Positions 1 to 13,130 of a stretch of 64,000 nucleotides of DNA are shown piece by piece. A program made the position numbers and the translations under genes. The notes under the pieces were generated by a model. It was not told the origin of the DNA. It saw only the letters and a program-made list of their open reading frames with translations, and did no database searches. Position 1 is the first letter of the stretch; each line of letters opens with the position of its first letter. The DNA comes from Luscinia megarhynchos (taxonomy: Eukaryota; Chordata; Aves; Passeriformes; Turdidae): assembly GCA_034336665.1 (NCBI GenBank), contig CM067576.1:17752036-17816035 (forward strand), read 5' to 3'.

Positions 1-1110
1 ATGCCTTTCTGTTTTAAGATTTTAAGCAGGATTTGCTCTTAGACATGGTCACAAACACAGTTTCAAGGACAACTTGCTTTTTAGTGCTTGTGCTGCTGAA
101 GCTCCCTTTTGCCAGATAAAAGAACTTATTACTAAATGCAGTTCAGAGAATCTTGGGTCAGAGGATGTAAGAGAGTTTTGGGGTATGGGTTCATGATGTG
201 GGCAAGGACTGATGTGCTGGGGACAGCTGCCCCTGAGGAGTGCCCAGGGGAAGGACCCTGGAGGAAATGCTCTGCCCCAGCCCCTTTGCAGAGGTTCCTC
301 CCTGCAGACACAGCACAATTCTTACAAATGTTCTCAGGGCAGGAGCAACAGAAATAACACAGCAACCACCAAAACCCAAAAATCAGGTATCACATTAGCT
401 CTCCCTTTAGCACCTTTGGTTTCACGTATTTATTTTTGGAAACATTTATCACGGGACTTCTCTTAAACTGTTACCCCTAGTTCTCAGCATATGTAAGACT
501 ATATACTTCCCTTTTACTGCATTTTAATTGCATGAGAAGTTTTAAAAGTCTTTTTTTTTTCTTTCCTGAAGTCATTTGGGACAAAAGGCATCTGGCACTC
601 GGTATTTAAATAAGACCTGTCAGAACTGTAAAATTAGTTTTATGTTTTAATAAAGGTACTTAAAAAATCTCAAATATAATTCTGCATTCAAACCATAAGT
701 GTTTGGATTAAGAAAAGCAGATCCCATGTTAATATAATATAATATAATATAAAAAATAAATCAAGTACAGAACTAAGCCAGTCCTCATCTGTGGCATTAT
801 AAAGAGCAGTGAAGAAGAGGTAATATCTCCAACAGCTTTTTGGGGGGGCATTCTGAGTCTAAAGAAGCAGCACTGACAGCAGAAAATCTGTTCTATATTG
901 TATTATTTGCTATTTATCTCAGTTTATCTAGACACCCAGGACACCTTTAAAGCTCAGGCTCAGCCCCATGTTTCCAACCAAAATTCCCTCCACCCTTTCT
1001 GTCCTCGCTGGGATGGACCCTCCTGCCCTCCTCTCCCCACCCTGAAGGGGTGGCCCTGAGGACCTGCAAGGCAGAAGATTCCTGGAGGGGGCAGGTGCCA
1101 CTGGTGGGGG
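1..1110 (-). other. FGF18 intron 3, unique AT-leaning sequence
   Basis: No exon, gene or transposon is recognised. There is a short AATAT/TAATA microsatellite at about 730-756 and a T-run at 550-560. The absence of FGF18 exons 4-5 here indicates that intron 3 continues past the left edge. Confidence 0.6.
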
Positions 1111-2478
1111 ACATCCTTGCTGTAGGGGTGCACTGTCCCACAGCACAGGGACATCTCTGTGTAGGGGAGCACTGTCCCTGCAGCACAGGGACATCTCTGC
1201 TCCAGGGGTGCACTGTCCTACAGCACAGGGACATCTCTGCTCCAGGGGAGCACTGTCCCACAGCACAGGGACATCTCTGCTCCAGGGGAGCACTGTCCCA
1301 CAGCACAGGGACATCCCTGCTCTAGGGGAGCACTGTCCTACAGCACAGGGACATCTCTGCTCCAGGGGAGCACTGTCCTACAGCACAGGGACATCTCTGC
1401 CCTAGGGGAGCACTTGTCCCTGCAGCACAGGGACATCTCTGCTCCAGGGGTGCACTGTCCTACAGCACAGGGACATCTCTGATCTAGGGGAGCACTGTCC
1501 CTGCAGCACAGGGACATCTCTGCCCTAGGGGTGCACTGTCCCTGCAGCACAGGGACATCTCTGCTCCAGGGGTGCACTGTCCCACAGCACAGGGACATCT
1601 CTGCTCCAGGGGTGCACTGTCCCTGCAGCACAGGGACATCTCTGTGTAGGGGTGCACTGTCCCTGCAGCACAGGGACATCTCTGCTCTAGGGGTGCACTG
1701 TCCCACAGCACAGGGACATCTCTGATCTAGGGGTGCACTGTCCTACAGCACAGGGACATCTCTGATCTAGGGGTGCACTGTCCCTGCAGCACAGGGACAT
1801 CTCTTCTCTAGGGAGCACTGTCCTACAGCACAGGGACATCTCTGCTCCAGGGGTGCACTGTCCCACAGCACAGGGACATCTCTGCTCTAGGGGTGCACTG
1901 TCCCACAGCACAGGGACATCTCTGCTCCAGGGGTGCACTGTCCCACAGCACAGGGACATCTCTGTGTAGGGGTGCACTGTCCCTGCAGCACAAGGGACAT
2001 CTCTGCTCTAGGGGTGCACTGTCCTACAGCACAGGGACATCTCTGCTCCAGGGGGTGCACTGTCCCACAGCACAGGGACATCTCTGTGTAGGGGTGCACT
2101 GTCCCACAGCACAGGGACATCCCTGCTCTAGGGGTGCACTGTCCCACAGCACAGGGACATCTCTGTGTAGGGGTGCACTGTCCCACAGCACAGGGACATC
2201 TCTGCTCTAGGGTGCACTGTCCTACAGCACAGGGACATCTCTGATCTAGGGGTGCACTGTCCCACAGCACAGGGACATCTCTGTGTAGGGGTGCACTGTC
2301 CCACAGCACAGGGACATCTCTGCTCTAGGGTGCACTGTCCCACAGCACAGGGACATCTCTGATCTAGGGGAGCACTGTCCCTGCAGCACAGGGACATCTC
2401 TGCTCTAGGGTTAGGGTTAGGTTTAGGGTTAGGTGCACTGTCCCACAGCACAGGGACATCTCTGTGTAGGGGTGCAGC
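1111..2478. repeat. 40-bp minisatellite, about 34 copies
   Basis: Unit of about 40 bp with the core actgtcccacagcacaggg, then acatctctgctctagggg. Variants alternate between gctcc, gctct, gatct and gtgta before the aggg. Copies differ by single substitutions and 1-bp indels. ORFs on both strands through the array are repeat artefacts. It lies in FGF18 intron 3. Confidence 0.97.
2405..2433 (+). repeat. Short interstitial telomeric repeat inside the 40-bp array
   Basis: The normal junction aggg-tgcactg is interrupted by telomere-type units: CTAGGG, TTAGGG, TTAGG, TTTAGGG, TTAGG. The run is 29 bp in the G-strand orientation on the plus strand. The flanking array units continue on both sides in the same register. 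Confidence 0.9.
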
Positions 2479-3595
2479 CCCCACCCACCCAGCCTGGGAC
2501 TGACAGAGCTCATGCAGCTCGGAGCACTCTGTGATCAGAATTCACTCCAAGGATCTGCAGGCACACAGACAGGATAAACCCCAAATCCAACCAAACCCTC
2601 CTTCCAGCACTCACACCCCTCCTGCTGCCAGGACACCTCCTGCCTGCCCTGCTTTTATCTCCCTGCAGCCTTTGGAGTGCACGGTGCCCCAGCCCTGCCC
2701 TGGCTGTTTGCAGGCAGCCCTGCTGGCCACCTCTGTGCCCAGCCCGAGGGCCAGGCTGTCCCACCCCTGGCACGGGAGGACAAAGCCACTTTGAACCCTG
2801 CCAAGGTGACCAAGGGCCCCACGTTTGCTGCCACCACCTGAGCTCAGCAGCCACTGCTGGGACACTCATGGCCAGTGCCAGCAGCATAGAGGGACCCAAG
2901 CACACAGCACAGTGGTGGCACAAGAGAGCCCCTGGCCAACAGCACCTTCTCCAGGGGTTTGCAGCCCAGCACACAGCTGCAGCCAGGGCCCCACAGGAGC
3001 AGAGGAGGCACAGGACGAGAGCTCCAGGGCACACTCCTGCTGGGACCTGCCTGGCCTTTGGGACCCCCCCCAGCCACTCTGTGGAGCTCCCAGTGAGGAT
3101 GAGGGGCAGCAGGGGGTGTCACAGGTGCAGCCAGGCTGGGGCACCCCAGCCCTGCTGTCACCTCCAGCACAGGAGCCAGCGCTCAGCCCAGCAGGCGACG
3201 TGAAAAGGAGACAAAGAGCAGGATGCTGTGAATGGCAGCAGTGGGTGGCCCGGGCTGCACACAACAGGCACAGCCAAGTGTGTCTGGCACAGACAATGCT
3301 GGCTGGAGTGTGGGGCAGCCCGGCCACGTCCCCTCCCAGACCCGCGCCCCGGGCTGGGCCTGCCTTGCTGTGCTGGCCTGGTGGGGCAGCACAGCCCTGA
3401 AAAGAGAGCAGCCCAAACCCCACATGGTGAATTAGGGCTTCCCCTTGGGCTCCCGTGGCCTCTGGCTCTTCCCCGCTGCCTGGGAAGCGTGGCTGGACTT
3501 TGGGGCAGCCTGACCCCTGGGCTGGCCAGGGCCTGATGCCAGTGCTGCTAATGCCTTCTTCACTCGTGCCTGGGGGCAGGAAACCTCAGCTTGCA
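2479..3595 (-). other. FGF18 intron 3, GC-rich unique sequence
   Basis: No exon or repeat family is recognised. Open frames here are short, overlap on both strands and lack any domain. Confidence 0.55.
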
Positions 3596-4165
3596 GTGCC
3601 AAGGGGTTAATTATAATTTATATAGCAAGATCTCAGGCTGCGGGATTTTTTTTTCTCCAGCTAATTAAGAGGTGCAATTACCTTTGAGAATCAAAGGGAT
3701 ATTCTGGTACCCAACCCTGAGAAGCAGATTAGAGGCACTTAAGACACAAGGACATCTCTGCTTTTATACATGTCCTTAGTTTTTGATGCTGATCATTAAG
3801 AAGAAACTATTCCTGATCCATCATCAGTGTCCTGCTGAGCACCCTCAGCAGCAGGGCAGCACAGAGCCCTGCTGCTTTCCCTGTCCTTCCTGCACCATCC
3901 CCTGCTGCCCACGGTTCTGCCAAACCCTCCTGCTCCTTCATTAACAAAGCTTCTTGGTGGCCTTGAGGTGGGCAACACCTAACAGGCCACAAGCCCAGGT
4001 AAACTTACTCCCAAAGCAAGCAGTGCATTGATGAACATTGTATTAATTTAATAGCAATGATTGCATTTATTTGGAAACATCATTGTAAGTAATAATCATA
4101 AATAGCTGCAGTAATTATAATAAGTATTGTATTAATTTAGTAATAAATAATATTAGCAAACTGTC
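3596..4165. promoter_or_regulatory. AT-rich candidate conserved element with paired TCF/LEF sites
   Basis: Two AT-rich islands (3596-3760 and 4015-4160) in GC-rich surroundings, with several TTAATTA/TAATTA words. At 3681-3697 there is a perfect inverted repeat CCTTTGA-GAA-TCAAAGG, two TCF/LEF core sites back to back. Enhancer function is inferred from composition and motif content only. Confidence 0.4.
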
Positions 4166-7100
4166 CCCTGGCAGCCGTTCTGCATTCCCCTGTCCTGCCC
4201 AGGGCAAACGGGAGGACAGCACTTGCAAATCTGCCCCCCTCCCACAAGCTTTCCCCATCAGCTCCTTGCCTTGGTGTTTGTGCAGAGGCTTAACAGCTCC
4301 AGCTCTCTCTTCCCACCGCTCCCGGAGGTGACTGCTGAGCCATTTGCAAGGGTTAATGCAATTGAATATTCAGATGTGGGGAGAGGGGGTTTGGGGAAGG
4401 GCAGCAGTGAAAGGTTCTGGCTCTGGGGGCTCAGCAGAGCCACACGTGCAGCAAGGGCTGCATCCTCAGCCTGGCTGCACAAATGAACTCATTCTTGGTT
4501 TTTAGGGATGCACTGGCCCTTGCTCTCTGGGAAATGGAGGCTTTTGGAGCCGGGTGCCCTGCAGTTGCCTGCAGCTCACACACCTCCAGCCTGGCCCAGA
4601 GCACAGCCAGAGCAGAGGGAGGCTGCAGGGCAGGCAGAGCAGCCCTTCCTCTGAAGAGGGGATTCCAGGAAGGAGCTCTGTCTGTGTGGGCTCCAAATGT
4701 AGCTCATGCTGGCAAGGCTGAGCAGCTGGTACCAACAGCAGCAACTCCCTCCCATGGGCTGGCTCTGCTGGGGCAGCTTTGCCAGGCTGCCTTTGAGGCT
4801 CTGAGAGCAGAAAACTGCTGGACACACACCCCAAACCTCACCACAGGAGGCATTCTGTTAAACGAGGAGATAAGAGTGCCACCTGGGCACGGACAGATGC
4901 CTGCTGGCACTGCTCATCCCACAGGCAGCTCCAAGAGGTTCCTTCAGACCTGACAGCCAAGTTATCCCACAGCAATTGCCATCTCTGGGAGCCAGCCTCT
5001 GGTAGGTGGCTGCCAGAGAAGGGGCACATCAGCTGCCATGAGCCATTTCACAAGAACATCTACAAAACTACACAGGCCTGCACCAAGCAGAGCATTTCCA
5101 GTACAACCAAGCCCACAGACAGTATAACCTGTTTCACTTCAGGAGACTAAGCAAAAATCAGGAAAGCTTTCCTCTGTAAAGGTTGAGAATAATCAGGGTA
5201 GAAGAGAGGGTGGCAGTTTTAGAGCATTTATTACTCTACACATCTTGCTCCTTGCTGGTGCAGGCAAGAGGTTGGGAAAGGACCTGGCTCAGCCGTGGAA
5301 AAAGCAAGAGAGGGACCACAAAACCATGCTTGTAGTCTCAGCCTAGCCCACGAATCTGCACAGCATCCAGTGAAAGAGACTGTGAATGCTTCATCAGCAA
5401 CACCACCGAGCTACACAGGAAAGAGAAAGAAAGGAAGGGCAGATCCAGAGGGAAATAAATTTACCCCAGCATTACCTTTCCCTACAGCTTGTATTTATTG
5501 AAGAAGCAGCAAAAGCTTCAGGATACAAACGCTGACACGGAAATTCAGAGCCCTGAAGCACTTCCAGCAGGGAAAACACACTGACCGCAGTCTGCTTGGA
5601 GGTCAAACAAAATCAATAGCCTTTCTCTCCAGTCTGTCTCTAAACTAAGCTTCTTTCAAAGACACCCAGAGAAAATGGATCATCTTTTGTTGTTGTGTGT
5701 GGTTTTGGGTTGGGCTTTTTTTTGTTTTGCTTTTTTTTAAGTGGTCAAACATTCATAGAAGCATAAGAACTCCTTCCTCCCTAAGCATACTGAAAGGATT
5801 GTATAGAAGTCAACACTGCCCATCAGTTTTACTACACAATAGATGAGTTATCCACTTCTTGGGGAGGAAACCAAGCTGGAAGCTGCTTAGTGCTCGGCAA
5901 GAGAGGAAAAAATAAATCAATGTGTTTGCTTGATTGGGGTACGTTTAAAGCTGGCTGTCAATTAGTTCAACACAGTTTGCTGTTAGACAGCACAACAATT
6001 TAGCCCCAGGAGCTGAAGTTTGCTGCATTTCCTCAGATTCCTCCTGCTGAGAGACAGATATTGGCTGCAGGCAGGTCAGGCAGGGAGGAGGAGAAGGGGT
6101 GAGGCTGAAGTCATGGGCACAGGGTGAGAGCCTGCCATGGGACACAGCCATGGCTCCCTCTGTTCTGAGCACACAGCACAGCCCTGTCCAGAGAGGAGCA
6201 GAGCTGGCAGCTGCTTCTCACCCTGAACACAGTGTGCCCCCCAGCACACACCTGGGAGAGACCACAGCTCACACACCTGGGACAGACCACAGCTCACACA
6301 CCCTGTGGGATGGCACTGTCCCTTCCACACAGCTGGGTCACCCCAACCTCACCAAAAGGGCACAGGGACCAAAGGGGGAGAATGAAAAACTCTGCCCATC
6401 TCCAATTGTTTAAGTAGTATGAATTCTTTAAAATCTCAATACAAAAGTCACAAATGGAGACAAAGCAGAGAAGTCACGTCCCAAGGGTCCCACTGAACTC
6501 ATCCAAAGGAAAATCACTGCCTTCTGAGCAAGGGATCACCAGTGGCTTTACCTGCAGCTCTGTTCTGACAAGCAGTGTTGAAAGATACCCTTCAGAGCAA
6601 TAATTCAAGCTGGGGAGGCTCCCAAAGGTGACCCAGCCCAACCCTCTGCTTTGAGCAGGACCCCCAGGGCTGGGGACCAGCCCTGCCCAGCAGCTCTCTG
6701 AGCCAGTGACAGCCTGATCGGAGCACACCTAGGGCGGCACTGCTGTGGGCACAGCATGGCTGGAGAGGGACACACATCTGCAGCTGGCTGGGGCCAGCCC
6801 CGGCAGGACCGAGCCCCGGGCCCGGCAGGACTGACCCAGCCCCAGCAGGACTGAGCCCTGGCCCCAGCCCCATCACAGCCCTGCCTTCTCTCTGCCCTGG
6901 CTGGCACAGGCAGCCCTGGCTGCCGGCAGGACCATCCCACGGTGCTGAATGCTGCTGGAAACCCCCCAGCTGTGCCCCAGCCCTGCCCTTTCCAGCACAG
7001 CACAGCACAGGTTTGTTCCCCCAGCCGCTGCAAGGGCGCCTCATTGCCGAGCACACACACCCAGCAGCCCATCCTTGGGAATTAGTGCTGTGCCCGCCAA

Positions 7101-7199
7101 GGTCCGATGGTGCTGGGAACCCTGGGGAAGCTCAGAACAGCATGGTGACCATCAAAGGTCCAGCCCAGCTCCAGGAGCAGCAGGAACAGCCAAGGCTGG
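4166..7199 (-). other. FGF18 intron 3, unique sequence
   Basis: No gene recognised. The only local structure is a 25-bp tandem duplication at 6247-6296 (core cctgggagagaccacagctc). Confidence 0.55.
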
Positions 7200-7570
7200 G
7201 AGAGGAACAAAAGTGCTATTTCTTTGTAATGCTTTTTATCTCCCCTCCTCCAGCCCCCCCAGGTGGGACAATTTACCCGGTGACTATAAAGCTCTTACAT
7301 GTGCTTGTTAGCACCCCCAAATTAGTAGGTGTAAAGTCAATATCCTTTTGCCTATTTACTCCTAATGAGTCACCAGTCAGAAACTGCACTTGAAAAAAAC
7401 GGTTACAAATGCAGATGCCGAAGCAAATGAAATAAAGGCGAGAATCACAAACGTTGCACAAAGGCAAGGGGCTGGGCACACCGCACAGCACCAGGCCATT
7501 GTCACCGGCTCAAACCTAACAGCTTTGATTTGCCTCCCACCGTTAAAATGGTTTGAAATGCAAGGTCTGA
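7200..7570. promoter_or_regulatory. AT-rich candidate conserved non-coding block
   Basis: Non-repetitive, AT-leaning sequence with words such as ccaaattagtaggtgtaaag and aatgaaataaaggcg between GC-rich flanks. It has no coding potential. It resembles intronic enhancers of developmental genes by composition only. Confidence 0.3.
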
Positions 7571-10080
7571 ACAAAGGTGCAAGACACAGGAGGAATGGGA
7601 GGCACTGCTGGGCACTTAATCTCCTTTCAGTCTCACACGGGAGCTCCAGGAACGGCTCTGTTGAAGTCGGTGGAGTTTCAGGAGTGTAGGAAAAAGAATA
7701 ATCAAGCCTTGGCTGTAACAGAGATCCAGCCCTGTGATCCCTCCATGCAGCCAGCAGAAGCCTTATTGGGGATTTATGCTGAAGTCACCTTCAGGCAAGT
7801 TCCTTTGGCACTGGAACCTGGGCCAACACCTCTGAGCCCAACAGGACAAGAGCAGCTTCTAATCCACCCCAGTATGTGACCTGGAGCAGGAGCCCAAAGC
7901 GCCCCAGCCTGCTCCAGCACTGTGAGCCTTGCAGCTGTCCTTGGCCAAGCACGGGGGACACCTGGAGAGTATTTTTGACATTTATCTGGTGCTTACATGC
8001 CATCCTATTCCTAGCCCTTCCCTTCTCTAAGAAGAGATGTGGGTGCCATCCCCTGATGCCACAACCCCCCTCCCACATTCCAGCAGCCGGCTCCTCTCCT
8101 GCTCGGCCTTCCCAAAGCACTTGAGAACCTCAGGGGCAGAGCAAAGCACTCCAGCTCGAGGCCAGCATGTCACCCACCCTGTGGTCACACACCAAAGGCT
8201 CTCCTCACCCCTGAGCCTCTCAGGAGCAACGTCTGCTCCTTCTCTGCCCCACCAGCCCAGCTTGGGGTGAGGCCAGAGCAGCTGGGCAGCAGAGGAGGAC
8301 AACGACTGCTCTCCACAGTGCCAGACCCTCCCAGCCAGCACAGCTGCCCTCACTGCTGGAGAGCACCCAAAACTCACCACAGCTGGAGGCAGAGCCACAG
8401 GGCTTGTTCCTCCTGCCCTGGGAGGAAAGGAACCTTTTATGGCAGCTGAGAATGCAGAGGAGGAGAAGCCTCTGGGCACACGTTTCAGCTCTCAGAGACA
8501 AGGACAGAATAATCTGAGCACTGCCCAGTCATGCTCCAAGCTCCAGCACTCCAGCAAAGGACAGACTCCTGCCCAAGGCAGCTGCAGCACAGCTTAGGGA
8601 CACAAAGCCCAGGATACACTGAGACAGTCTCAGCTCCTGCATCACCAGAAAAGCATGAACTGTCTCTTATGGGCATTCAGGAAATGCTCAGAGTCCTTCA
8701 GGGGCCAAAGCAGGCAGTGTCTGTTGCTGGCACCGCTCAGGGAAAGGGATGCTCAGAGTGCCCATCTCCCCTGAGCCCAGCAGCCCCTCTGCCCCTTGCT
8801 GGGAGAACGAGTAGGTGGTTTTGTTTCTCACTGGGAGCTCTCATGCCCCCACACCAGCTCCTGGCACTGCCTGCGGGCCCACACGTGCTCCCCTGTGCTG
8901 GCAAGCAGGCTGGAAAATGCCAGCACTGAACGGTTTCTGAGTGCTGATCAGGCACTATTTCCTTCCAGCCACAGACACTCATTCCTGGGGGGTGTTTTCA
9001 GCTCCCTTCTCGGACTCTCCCAGCTTTCCAGGCATCACTCAGCAGCAGTTTCTCCTTCCTGCCCCGTCCTTGCAGGCACCACTGGCCTTGCTGATGTTTG
9101 CTGTGCTCCACCTTGCAGCTGTGGAAATTCCTGGCTATCTGCTTTTTCAAAGGGCTGAGGTGGAATTCGAGCAACTGAAGTGCCTGATTTTTTTTTATAA
9201 ATGTAACACCTTCCTTGAGGAAAGCCCAACCTGGAAACAGGAAGGGTCTGACTGCATCTCAAAGCACCAAATAATTGCTTGTAAGCAGTGTGGTCCCCAT
9301 TAGCAGGGTCTCTTTAGCACCTCTCCATCTGCACAGCTAGCACACCTCGCGGTGAGGGCTCTGGGCTGGGGAGGGACAGTCAGGACGCTGAGGTGATGAA
9401 ATTCATGCCACTCCATTGTAAGGAATGAAGTTCCCTCTGTGTCAGTGCCTGGGGGTCCAGCCCCAGTGCCACAGCCCAGCTGAGCCAGGTGGAGCAGGAG
9501 ATGCTCCAGGTGAGGCTGTGGCCACTGCCAGCACCAGGAGTCTCCAGGAATCTGACCTCAGGGACCTCAAACTGAGCCCAGTGAGGTTTCATGGTGCCCT
9601 CAACCAGAAGTGCAATCTTCATGTCAAGTTTTGCATTTCCCATCCTGTCCTTAGTTAGGCAGTTCTTAACAAGGTTATTGACATTTCTCATTTCTTCCAA
9701 ATGTCTCTTGTGAAGGAAAAAAATCTCTTTGGCCACTTGACATCACGTACAGGAATGCTCACCCAAAGCAAAATGTGCAAGAGCATTTGTGACAATGTTT
9801 TCCTTCCTCTCCAAAGTAAGAGCAATTAAATCCCATTTCGGGAATGCAGACTAGCCCATTTGTAGGGTACTTTTAATTGCACCCCAAGAACCAACCTGAA
9901 TTAATCAATGACTGGCCAAATGCTTAGACACAGGAAAACCTCAGAGAGCACAAAGCAAGGTTTAGTGACAGACACCAACACTGAACAACTGCAATAAACC
10001 CCAAGGAGCTCTCAGCATCTGTGCACAGAATCACTCCTGGCCTAGACACAGATTTAAAATTATGCAAGTTTCTTCCAGAA
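7571..10080 (-). other. FGF18 intron 3, unique sequence
   Basis: No exon, RNA gene or repeat recognised on either strand. Confidence 0.55.
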
Positions 10081-10160
10081 CATCATCACAGAATGCTTTG
10101 GGTTGGAAGGGACCCTAAAGATCACCTCCATACACCTCCAGAATCCCCCATAGGGATTCC
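10081..10160 (-). mobile_element. CR1 LINE fragment, 3' end
   Basis: Contains cacagaatgctttgggttgg followed by aagggaccctaaagatcacc, the hallmark of the avian CR1 3' end read in reverse. The element is therefore on the minus strand. About 80 bp remain, so it is a heavily 5'-truncated dead copy. Confidence 0.85.
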
Positions 10161-11261
10161 TGACACAAGTAATCACTGCACTGACAAGCACAGCACATTT
10201 CCAGAGCCGTGGAGGAGAAAGGAAAACCCTGAGTTTGTTTCTGTGCCCTTTCAGCAGAGCCAGGCAAGAGCATTTAACAAAGCAGCTGCTTGACCTTCAT
10301 GGGAAAGCACCATGAGCACAGCAAGGCAGGAACAGATAACATCATATTGACCTGTCTTCAGGGCTGGCATTCACATTTTCATAAAGTGCCTAAGAAGATA
10401 AATCACTGTACTAATAATATTTGTATTGATTATCTAAACTGAAGCAGCAATCGACTCCATTGTCTCACTTCCTCTTAAATTGCTCACAGATGGGATCCTA
10501 TTTCCTATTCTGCATTTCTAATGGGAACACTTAAATCACAGTGCAGAATTATACACACACACACAAACTGTTAACAAAAACCCTTTTATGACTTGTATGA
10601 AAATAAAGATTTTTCACTTTGTAGCTCACTTTCCACTCCACACAGAAATTAAAAATGACAAATCATCAGCAGATCTCTACATTACCTCTCCTCGTTATTT
10701 CTGGGTCCCTAATATTTGCTGACAGACAGGCCTGTGCTTTCCAAACTCTGACCAGTGCTTGTGGAGACTTGAAGTTTGGACACAGAGTTAAAAGGAGATT
10801 ATTTTTTTTCACATGAAAGTCAAGGTTCTTTAAGCTATCTCAAGATCCAGGAGCAGGGAATTCCAAAATCAGTGTGGTGTAAGAAGGAAAATAAACAAAA
10901 GCTTTTGCAGTTAGTGCAGGTACAGAACAAGGACTGGTGCAGAGAGACTGGGCTTCAGGTGTGAAGCAGCAGGAGCTCAGGAGAGCAGCTATCAAAATCA
11001 AAAGCAAAGGAAATTGGCAATAAATCCATTGTTTGAAATAGGTTTGTCATTAATCAAATTTCTCTAAAACTTCTCATCGTGCCTAAGCAAGGCTTTTCCC
11101 CATCCTGGCACAGGCACAGAATAAAAACTGAGAATGTCTTCAGAGTACAGATGGTTTGTGTAAGACACAGCGTGTTTCAAACAGAACCTTCCAGAGCCAC
11201 CAGGAATGTGAGGGCAGCCAGGAGCCCTCGCTGGCAGAGCGAGCTGAGAGCCCCAGCTCCC
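10161..11261 (-). other. FGF18 intron 3, AT-leaning unique sequence
   Basis: No gene recognised. A short CA run lies at about 10552-10564. The stretch 10380-10640 is AT-rich and could be a further non-coding element. Confidence 0.5.
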
Positions 11262-11750
11262 ATCTTCATCCTCATCCCTCATCCTCATCCTCATCCTCAT
11301 CCTCATCCTCATCCTCATCCCCAGCTCCATCCTCATCCTCATCCTCAGCTCCATCCTCATCCTCAGCTCCATCCTCATCCTCATCATCAGCTCCATCCTC
11401 ATCCTCAGCTCCATCCTCATCCCCAGCCCCAGCTCCATCCTCATCCTCATCCCCAGCTCCATCCTCATCCTCATCCTCAGCTCCATCCTCAGCCCCAGCC
11501 CCATCCTCATCCTCAGCTCCATCCTCATCCTCAGTTCCATCCTCATCCTCAGCCCCAGCTCCATCCTCATCCTCAGTCCCAGCTCCATCCTCATCCTCAT
11601 CCTCAGCCCCAGTTCCTGCCCCAGCCCCAGCTCCATCCTCAATCTCAGCTCCATCTTCAGCCCCAGTTCCTGCCCCAGCTCCATCCTCAGCTCCATCCCC
11701 ATCCCCAGCCCCAGTCCCTGCCCCGGTTCCTGCCCCAGCCCATCCCTATC
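11262..11750. repeat. Hexamer-based array (CATCCT / CAGCTC)
   Basis: Begins as near-pure catcct repeats (11264-11320) and grades into mixed catcct, cagctc and cagcccc blocks. On the minus strand this reads as GGATGA/GGAGCT. The Arg-Met, Ser-Pro and His-Pro ORFs across it are translations of the repeat. Confidence 0.95.
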
Positions 11751-11869
11751 CCGTCCCCAGCCCCTGCCTCTTTCCTGGCTCAGCACAGCCCTGAGCTGCC
11801 TGAAGCTCCAGCTCGTTCCCTCTGCTTTCGAGGAGCAGCTCCAGCACCGCCCCGGAGCAGATAAAAGGA

Positions 11870-12860
11870 GATGTTCTAAGGAACAAACAACACCAGAGCT
11901 CTGAGGAGTGCCGGGCGAGCAGGGCAGAGCCCGCAGCAGCTGCGGGGCTCAGGCCAGTCCCCATATGACTGTACAGCTGCCACGGTGACTGATCATCCCC
12001 TGCGCTGAGGTCAGCTCTGCCCCCGGGCCAAGTGAGTGAAAATAAATGGTTTAGGAGATAAAAGGTCTTTTAAAAACTTTATTTGTCTTGTCGTGATGTC
12101 AAAACTGTAATGGGAAGAGACTGGAGGCAGCGATACGTCAGTTAAATGGGAAACAGCCATCCTGATGGGGCAGCACCATAAATTACAAAGCAGATCCCGG
12201 CTCGTGCGGGATTTGGGGCTGAGCTGCACCGACAGACAAACCCTTGCACGCACCTGTTCCTGGCAAGGAAAGCAACTGGAAATACACGCGGAAAAACTGT
12301 GGAAATACAGCGATATTTCACAAGCTCAAATTGCTGTTGGACTACATCTCTTATCTTCCCTGCAGATAAATTCTGAGCCTTCCAGCCACAATGAGCTTTG
12401 GTTTTCACTCGTCCTGGGAGAGGGATCAAAACAGATTTAAACTATTCCAGGAAGGGAACGGGTTAATCAGATTTCCCAGGGCAGCTTGCTGTTAAGGTGC
12501 CAGAAATACAGAGGGGAGAGAATGACTTGCTAAAGATGGGACAATGGCACTGGTATTTTGCATTTGTTTCCAGGCTTTCAGATAGAACAAATGGGAGTCA
12601 TTAGTGAAATGAGTTTAGGGAGTTCTAAATTAGCTGTCAGGCTGCCAAGCCCGGAGAAGTGCTATGTCAGCCATTAATTCTGGAGAGCACTGGATTACCC
12701 CAGCCTAGGAAGGAATCCTGCGAAATTTAGAGTCAATTAAAGGAGGCTATTTTGCTATAATAATATTTTCCACACGTATTACACCTCCTCGTGGAACAGA
12801 GCCCACTTGTACCGCAAATGAGATCTCTGGCAGGGCGGAGCGAGGCTGGTGTCTAGACAG
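11870..12860. promoter_or_regulatory. Mixed AT-rich block, candidate conserved non-coding sequence
   Basis: Two AT-leaning non-repetitive segments (about 12040-12440 and 12470-12780) containing words such as ccattaattctgg and taaattagctgtcagg. They lie between two arrays. Function is inferred from composition alone. Confidence 0.3.
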
Positions 12861-12993
12861 CCGTAATGCGCTCTCCGTGGGCAGCCCCGCTGGCATCCCC
12901 GGCAGCAGCGGGGCCGCAGGGCTGGAGCGGCCCCAGGAGGCGACACCCGACTGCCTCAGCTCCTGCTGCCCTGTGCCACCCCCGGAGCACGCC

Positions 12994-13130
12994 CCGTGCC
13001 TTGCCTTGCCTTGCCTTGCCTTGCCTTGCCTTGCCTTGCCTTGCCTTGCCTTGCCTTGCCTTGCCTTGCCCTGCCCTGCCTTGCCCTGCCTTGCCCTGCC
13101 CTGCCCTGCCCTGCCCTGCCCTTCCCTTCC
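12994..13130. repeat. Pentanucleotide array (CCTTG then CCCTG)
   Basis: About 15 uninterrupted CCTTG units followed by mixed CCTTG/CCCTG units and a short cttcc tail. It is the purest short tandem repeat in the window and a good candidate for length polymorphism. Confidence 0.97.

Noticed and set aside
2405..2433. Chromosome end
   Set aside because: Only about five telomeric units are present and array sequence continues on both sides, so it is interstitial.
1111..2478. CRISPR-like direct repeats
   Set aside because: The units are contiguous with no unique spacers and the context is a vertebrate intron. The same applies to the other arrays.
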